A stretch of DNA of 64,000 nt from a virus. The DNA is taken from IMG/VR virus record IMGVR_UViG_3300037486_000490, positions 1-64,000 of that record. One strand, given 5' to 3'. The translations under genes and the position numbers were made by a program. Below, piece by piece: positions 1 to 9,000 of this stretch (the first letter of the stretch is position 1; the number at the start of each line of letters is the position of its first letter). The notes beneath the pieces are model-generated. The model searched no databases, was not told the origin of the DNA, and saw only the letters and a list, made by a program, of their open reading frames with translations.

Positions 1-3000
1 CTTAGGTTGAGTTACAGATGCTTTAGATGTAATAGGTGCTTCCTCTGCCCATATGTCTGACGGATCTCCACCAGTATAACCATCTTCCATCTCCGATAAC
101 ATACGTTCACCATCACTTACAGGTTGTGGTGCTCTTGCATCAAACTCATCCCTTAAGTCCATGAGTATACGAGGAAATTCTTTTTTCCAGATACCTTTAT
201 CCTGTACATGAGTTATTGGAGTACTGCCTGTAGCAACCAGCTTAGCCACTGCTTCGGGGTTTTGCTCAAAACTCATCCTCATGATTCTTTCCATGAGTTT
301 GATATTCCAATTGTTCTCAGTCTTTGTACCTTTATTACCGGATATTTTTACAGTAGTTTTATTAGTATACTGTGAATAAGTTGCTGCATCAAACTGTCCG
401 GATTTCCATGTCTGGTAAGCATGCTCCACACTGTAGTACTTCCTACCATCTGTCGATGTGAACGGACGTTGAGCAAGATTACTCAGTATTGCATTTTCAC
501 CTGATCCGAACCATACGTTTAAAGATTTCTTATCCACTTGAACTACAGGTACTTTCGGTGCAGCTGCCTTTACAGGAGCAACTGTCTTGCCACGCTCCCT
601 CGGAGCATACTTGAACTCATCCTTCAGGCTCAGCTGCACATCTTTCTTAACAGCCTTAGGCGCACTCGTCGTAGGAGCGTTGGACTGCAAGATGGAAGCA
701 TGCATCTTATCAGCATAATGCTCCTTGAAAAACATCCCTTCACCTTTACCCATCGGAGCAACATTGTACCTATGGTAGTACTTGTCGCCAATCCTCTTAG
801 GCTCAGCTCCAAGCTCCCTTTGGTATACAAGAAGTTTCTTCGGTACAGGCTTGCCCTCTTTTTGCAGTTTCTTTTTGGTTATTGCATCGACATTGTCAAC
901 CTCATAGGTGAGTATGTCAAATGAAGACAGGTCACTGTCAGTAGCCACAAGTCCGAACGAGGTATGCAGATTTCTACCTTCTTCAGCCCGGGATGACATC
1001 TGGTAGTAGCTCATCCGCGGTACTATCTTCTTATCCCTGTAATTGGTCATCAGGAATGAGTTGAAGATATGCCGTCTCTCGGCTGATTGTTCTGCAACAG
1101 TCATGCTGCGGAGTTCGCTCTGGTAATTGTCAATGATAGCCTTGAATATGGGCTGTATAATAGTATTGGGAATAGTACTTGTAAAGCTGACAGGTGTCAT
1201 CGTGAACCCGTTCTGAACAATTGCCAGTGACGCCAGGTCTTTTGCAAATGTCCTGACCTCTTGATCTTCACTATCGAACAGTTCCTCGAAGGATGACACC
1301 AGCCTGTTCACTTCCAGTGCAGGATAGCTACGCATGAACATCTTTACGTTCTCAGTCTCGGAATTCTCTTTCCTGCGGGTTATTGCCGGATTGAATATCG
1401 GATACAGCTCCTGCAGTATGAAGTTATTGGGGAGCTTCTTACGCATTGCTACCATCTGGTTAGCTACGGAACTTTTACCTTTGATGAGTCTTTCATACTC
1501 CTCATTAAGTGGTTTCGGGAAGAACGGCTTGTCCTTAAGCTCACCACGGGTATGAACGATGTAGTTCATCATCTCCGCTTCAAACTTCTCCAGGATCTGC
1601 TCAACGTCAAACCCGTACATCCCGTCATATATATTGATGATCTTATCGATCAGGGGACTGAGTGTGCCTTTTCCGCTTAAGAAAAATCCGCCGAACAGGT
1701 TCCTGTTCTCTTTCAGAGCTTCATAGAACGGCTTAAGTTCGGTTGTGGTAAGGAACTTCTCAACATCATCCGATGAGAAGAACCCGGCTTTCTTAACCAT
1801 CTCCAGTTTATGGAGCAGGTAGATTGAACCGTTCACCGACTTCGGATAGTTACCGTCAGGTCTGGTGACCCGGTGGAAATCGTCAAGTTTCTTGGAGTAC
1901 TCCCTGTACACCAGGAACATGTCCAGTATCTGCGCATTCATCTTTCCGGACTTCTCTTTATCCTTCAGATCCTTTAATAACAGCTTCGGGTATTTAAGTT
2001 CCAGCTTCTTTGCTTTAATAGCGTCCAGCAGCTTAGCTCTCTTGGATGACTTTACAGGTTCATTGTAATAATCTCTGTACAGCTTGGCAAGTGTTCCACC
2101 ATATGCACCGGCAAACGTTCCTTCAGACTTGAACTCCTTCATAAGAGTATTGTAGATATCCTCCACACCTGCATCCGGGTTAACGGATATATCCTCCCTG
2201 AACTTGGATGCTTTCATCAGTAGCGACTGAGACTTCTCGAACTCTTCAACGAATCGCAGCACTATCGGCTGGATCATGAAAGCTGCAATGGTCTCAATGC
2301 TTTCAGGCTTGTCAACTCCAAACCTGTTAAGGAACGAGTAAACGGGAAATCCCATCTTACCTGTATTGAGATAAAAGATGAATGCCTTCTTACTGGCTAC
2401 GTCAACATATGCCGAAAGAAACTCCGCAAAGTTCTCGGATATCTCACGGTCACTCTTGTCCAGGATATGCCCCATGGAGAACTTTTTCTCATCAGTTGTT
2501 TCCTGCCCCTTGAACCACAGCTCCATAGCCGGATCAATGATCGTCACCGGCGCTTCCTGGCTGACAATATGACTCACGTTGTTTATAGCTGCAATGGAAA
2601 TCATTTCATTACTAGCCCACAACGCCTTGGATACTTCCATATTGGTAGCCCACTGTGGAATATCCGAGTACCCGTACTTGCTTTTTGTTTTGTACTCGGT
2701 CATCTCATCTGCAAACTTCTCAAGAGTAGCAGATGAGTTAGGAGTAATAAGCAACCTGAAGTTCTCAGGCTTAAGCAGTATCTCCATAGAGATCTCGTTC
2801 AACCTGTTCTCTAGTGCAGCTGTTGACTGCTCGGAAGTAGTCTTATTCTTATCCAGCTCAATATACTTGGGAACACCGTTTACCATCTCAAAATTGGGAA
2901 GATAGCAGGTGAGCTTATCAACGTCGAAGTCAGTGCCTGACTTAACAACAATCGCCGGGGAAAGGGCAATCCTGGACCCCATTGATGGTGGAAAGAATTT

Positions 3001-6000
3001 CTTAATACGGCATGCATCGAGAGCATTTAAAGCTCCTGCAGGTATACGGTTGGCACTGAATACAAACAGACGCTCATCAAGACCGAGCAGTTTATAATCC
3101 CTCTTTGCCACCAGTGCATTAAACCTGTCCAATCCGCCGGCTTTTTCAACCAATGGCAGCCATGCCATAGGGAGTGTAACCATGACCTCCATCTTGGAGA
3201 CTTGTGTCATTCCCTTGTGGTAAGTGTAGAATTTAAGGGGCTCGTCATAACCCTCCAGACTCTCCTGGATCATCATATCACCGTTTGTTTCAAGTGATAT
3301 TGCCCTATTACGGATAAGCGAATTCAGCACCTGCTGTATCTTCTTCTTAATAAATAAGGTGTCAAAGAGTACGACATCGTCCTCCAGTGCCAGCTTAAGT
3401 CCATCTATAACATTACCCGGCATCAGCCGACATTCAAATTCTCTTATAAGGAGTTTGCGCAGTCTTCCAACAGCTTCTTTATCGTCGGTATCTAAGACAT
3501 AGTTGCCCTCCTGGTTAACAAGTCCCAAGTCTTTTACAAGTTTATTAAGCTCACGCTTTGACAGCTCGTCGGTGAACTCAATCTGTTCATCCTTAAGCGT
3601 CCCTACGATAGGAGCCTGGTTAGCATCAAGTACAGCCTTGCCATGAGCAAACAGGTTCGCTGACTCAAGCTTACGCTTCTGCGTAGACATGGTGGCTTTG
3701 TTATGCACCTTGTCCGCTGTATCCTGCTGAATGCCTATATGGTCGTATGATACCTCCAAGATTTTGGACTCCGGTGTTATCACATTCATATTACCATCCT
3801 GATCGTACAGAGCTTCCGGGATGAATGACTCCATCTTGGAAGCTGAATCAAATGCCAGCAGATCGACATTGTTATTAAGCATGCTAACAAAATACTTTAG
3901 CATCGGACTATCATCGCTCAGTGTGGACGGGAATATATAAGCAACCGAAGTCTTGAGGTTGAATATACTGGTCATGAACGCTGCTTCCGGATTGGCAATT
4001 GGACCATACGCTTGTGGTTTTGTCTGCTGTATCACACCCTTATCCTCTTCACGGATCACTTCCCCGCGGAACATAGGTTTCTCAGGAACCACTCCATTGG
4101 TGTGTCTGGAGAAAATGGTAGAAAATAAACCCTTAAGTTGATTTTCCGATATCCACCCAAGTTTGAAGATGCGCTTTGCAAATGTCTGCATCTCCCACTG
4201 ATAGGTTCTTTCCTTAGCATCATTCCATGTATCTTCCTGAAGAGCCATTTGACGAGCATGGTCAAGCGTGCCTTTGGTCTGACCGTCGGCAATCTTAAAG
4301 CCCCTTGAATATGCATTGTTCTTGCCAAGCACTTCATCGTACTCCGTTGTACTCCTTTTAGACAATGGTATAGAGTCATCAGCTGCCACATGTATCCTCG
4401 TGTTCTCAAGGTACGGACCAGACCATCTTGGTCTATGTTCGGTAAGAACCGTCCGGGTCTCGGTGTCATTACGCTGAGCTTTCTTGGTAGACGATGCTGC
4501 CTTAAGTCTTTTGAAGACCTCCGAGGCACTACCGTAGCCGGCAAGATCTCCCACGAAAAGCTTCATGGACTCAATAGCTCCCTGCATGTAACGGAACGTT
4601 CCCAACTCAACGATCTTAGTGAGTTGGACTTCGTCCATTTTGGTGATCCTCTGCCCGAGTATCTTCTCAACCGTTTCAAGGCTGAAGCCTACCGGGACGT
4701 ACTTATCATCTTTCTTCTGCACCACTCCTGACTTCATCAGTCTTTGCTTGCTGATCTCAGTATTGGAAGTTATCATAGTATCAAACAGCTTGGCAACCTT
4801 GTCACGATTGAACCGAATGAATCCGTCAGCCATAGCTACGAGATTTTCAGACTGTGAGCCACTTACGGACACGCCATTTGTCGCTTTCTGCTTATCAAAG
4901 TAGTCCTGTAGATCCTTGTCAGTGATAATATCATCGATATTGAATATACGTAGTGAACCACCATTCTTTGAAAAGTTCTTAAGGGTTTTGCCCATCCCGT
5001 CCTTGTGTGCGAACACGGTAGCCACCTCGCTCACCAGGCACCTGTATAGATAAGCGTACATCTCCTTGCGGGTCATCCGGTACAAAGCCTTCTGCTCGTC
5101 CTGGGTGAGCCTAAGGTCAATCAAGTTCTCAAGTGTACGATCACCGGCACGCATCATCGGGAACCGTCCGTCCAGAACAACGCCGAAGCTCGTAGACTCA
5201 AGGTCGGTAATGCTCAATGAAGATGTGCTTTCATTCTCGTCAGACTCGGTCTTGGTAGAAACAAGCAACTCTATCTTTGGTATAAGACCCTTATCCACCC
5301 GGTCTATTATCATGCTTCCAACTGTGGACAGGTTTTGTCCACCCTTGTCAGCAGGACGCAGATATGCGGGAACTCCGCTCTCTGCAAATAGGTTACCCAG
5401 CTGAGTAATGTATGAGTTAAGCGCAATACTGTGCTGCACCTTATTATCTGCATTCAGGAACTGCAGTGCCTGTGTATCAGTAGAGAGATTGACAGCTGTC
5501 TTAAGGACCGCTTTTATCTCCGCATTCATCTCCATACCATCCTTGGCATAGAACCCATCGAGTGTTGTTTCGGCAGTTGCGTTATTGATGATCTGGTCTC
5601 TCAGTTCAGCAAGCTCCTTGTTGTTGGTAACATCCTCGGGTTTCTCGCTCACCACTATCCCGAATGCACGGAGGAAATCAAGATTCTCCTTAATAGATAA
5701 GTTGCTCCAGAGACTTTTGGTTGTCCTGAGTTGCTCAACGGAGTATTTATTATCACCTATCTTAACAGGCTTGGTAATATCAATAAGTATCTCACCCCTG
5801 GAATTGGTCTTATAAGCCGATTTAGCGGTACCTGCCTCAGTACGGGCATTGTTTCTCCAGTCGGTGCTTATCCTGTCCTCCAAAGCGCTTACAACCGCAT
5901 CTATGAAGAGTATATCACCGCTGTTCTTCAAGTAAGTTATTATAGGTACGTTCTTGGTCTTGCAAAACTGAACGTAGAAGGCAGTTTGCAATGCCCATTC

Positions 6001-9000
6001 CTCATAAGTAGGAGTGTAGTTATCCAGCCATCCGCGTAGTTTCTCGATGACATAGCGCATCTCCGGTTTACTTGCCTCAAGGGTCTTAAGCTTCTCTACC
6101 ATCGAATGAAAAGTGCTGAGACCGGACAAATTGTTATGAAGGAAATCAACAGTCTTATTATACTGCTGCATGGCACGGTACTCAAACCCTTCGCCTTGCT
6201 GCCAGGTCGACTGGTACTTGTCGCCCACCTTTTCTCCAACAGGTATGCCCATCAGCAGGAGCTTAACCTTGGTAGGCATGGTAACCTTGACATCAATCAA
6301 ATGTGATTCAAAATGATCCCAAGGAGTTCTTGACTCTGCCTTACTCTCCGGAGTCTCTTCATTCTCATCTCCCTTTTCCAGCACATCACTTACCTTAGCG
6401 TTTACTTCGGCAACGTTTATACCGTTCTGACGAAGAAACTGTAAATGACGCTGATAGAGTTCTTTCCAGTTGCCAAGCGTCTTCCACACCATATTATACT
6501 CGGCTGTATTGACATCAGTACTTGGATTCTGCACCCACTCTGCCATGGAGAGATTAATATTCTTGTATATCCCCAGCAGCATGGTATTATCCGATGCCAA
6601 CCGGTCGTAATCGAAATTCTCATTGCTGAGTATCACATCGAAGAACTCGTAGTTCAGGTTCTCCAATAGTGCGTTAGTAGCCATCTCGGACAGTGTACCT
6701 ATCTTCTTTTTGAATGTACCCTTGACAGCGTCTCTGCGATCCTTGCTTAGGTACGGCTTTGCATCAAGCGTACTGAACGTGTCCTCGATTGAGGTCGACA
6801 GTCCGAGCTTGTGCATGAGCCTGGTAAGAAGTGATAGCAATTGCCTGAACCAGGTTTTCTTAGCCGGTTGCCCGGCAGGGAACTTATAATTACCGTTGGA
6901 GAGCTTGAAGATTCTGAATTCTTCAGCCAGGAACTCTTCAGCCTCGACATCAGTCATTTCCCTACCAGTACGTTTGCGTGCCTCATTATAAAGCTTATCA
7001 CGCTGGACTTTGGTCATGAACGCCAGGGAGACCATATGGTATGCCTCATGAAACTGCGTTCCTACAGCTGCCATTGGAGCCATCATTATCTTCATGGCAT
7101 CCACAACCTGACCTCCGGTCATCCCATCAAGAGGGAGACTCTGTACATCTTCCTCAGGAAACAAGTCCTTGAGGTACTTCATACCTTCCGTGGTATCCAC
7201 AAGTGGTTCAGACGGCAGATTCATACGCCTGCGACTATGGACTACTGCATTCGGGTTGAGTTTGGCGTTAAGTATTGCCTTAAATAAATCAACTGTTACA
7301 TTACTTCTAAACTCAATAAAGTTTTTAGCTTCTTTTACTGCTGAATTGAATTCAATGGAATTAAACTTATCCCCCAATTCTGTCATTGTCTCCGCCTTTA
7401 CCTCTTCAATTGCCTGCTCGAGTTCTGCATTGGACAATGAAGCAGTTACCGGCGGTTGCGCTATATCTATTCTTTTCTCAACAATATCGAGTTTAGCACC
7501 AGCATCAGAATAAAACTTCTTCATGCCCTCTACCGTCTTGTCATCCTGTTTTGTAAAGTACTCATTCAGACCTTTCCTGGCAGCTGCTATTTCCTTAGGA
7601 GTACCTTCGTACTTGAACTTCTTGCCATCCCAGAATATAGTAACACCGTCCCAGGAACCCTTCTGTCCATCGGGACGCACCAGTGTAACCACGTACACAT
7701 GATCTTTTTCAAAAAACTCGTACTTCTTCTTTTCAACTTCCGGTTCCAGTTCAATAACTACAGGTTCTGCCTCTTTCGTCACACGTTCTCCGTAGGGCTT
7801 GAACCCTACTTTGGGATTGATGTACTGCGGTGTCTGAGCATTGGTAACAGGATCTGCAGCAACCATAGGACGCACCTTACTGTCAATCTTGGCAGTACGG
7901 TTATCCTTTGTAGAGAGAATGAATGCCTTGTATCCTCCCTGTTCCCTGGACCAGGTGATTGCTTCTACACCACCTTCAACGTCTTTGAACTCAGTGAAAT
8001 TATCGTTGATGTTGAGCCAGTCGTAACTTACACCATGCCACTTATGAGTAAGGAACTCTCTAAGAGCTTCAAGCTGTGGTCCACCTTTAAGTCCCTCAGC
8101 AGTTAGTTTTTGATCACCAAACTTGATATGATTAAATGTTCCATCAGCCTTTTTTGTGCCTATATGAAACTGAAAGGGACTATCTTCTTTGTTGTTCCAT
8201 GATACTGTAAGCTCCAGGTACTTAAGGATATCTCCACGGTCAACTCTATTTATCTTATGTGTTTTACCATTAAGAGTGATATTAACATCGTTTACCAATG
8301 CCTTACATAGTTCTATATAAGTATTAATCTCTGCGGCATTAAGGTTGCGATAGTGCAGTTCTTCAAGAGAACTCGCTCTTTTATTCCATAAATACACCCT
8401 AAACGGTTGCATAAACTGTGTTTTTCCATGCACTTCAACTGGAAAACGCTCTGTAGATTTACCTTTATTGGTAAAGTGGAATTCTGCATCTGGTATCTCT
8501 TCCTCAGTGAGGATAGAGCCCACTACAGAAGAAATCGTCTGTCCCTCAGGCAGCGGCGCACGTACGCCCGGCTGTTTTACAGCTATGTAGTATTGCTGAG
8601 AGGTAGTATGATAAACTTCCCTGCGCTGAGCATGTACCTTGACAGCTTCATCTATTACTTCTTTTACCTGACCATCGACTTTCTTACGAATTGCAAGATC
8701 AGCATCTGATCCTTTTACAGGTTCCTGACCACTATGAATATTTGATACCTCATCCTGATATAGTTTATCCTTCAGGTTGTCTACGGAGAACCGGTCAAAT
8801 AACAGGTCCGTCTTCCAGTTAGCCTTAGGTAGCGATGACCAAACAATCCGGGTATCTGCAGTATAGGGAGTGATAAGTTCTTTTCCATTATCATCTACCC
8901 AGTTATGTACAACAAGTTTAATATCCTCTGTAGCAGCCTTTTGATTCTCATCTGACTGGGCAGCAAGCTCATCCACGGTAAGGCTGTGCTTAAGAGTCGG

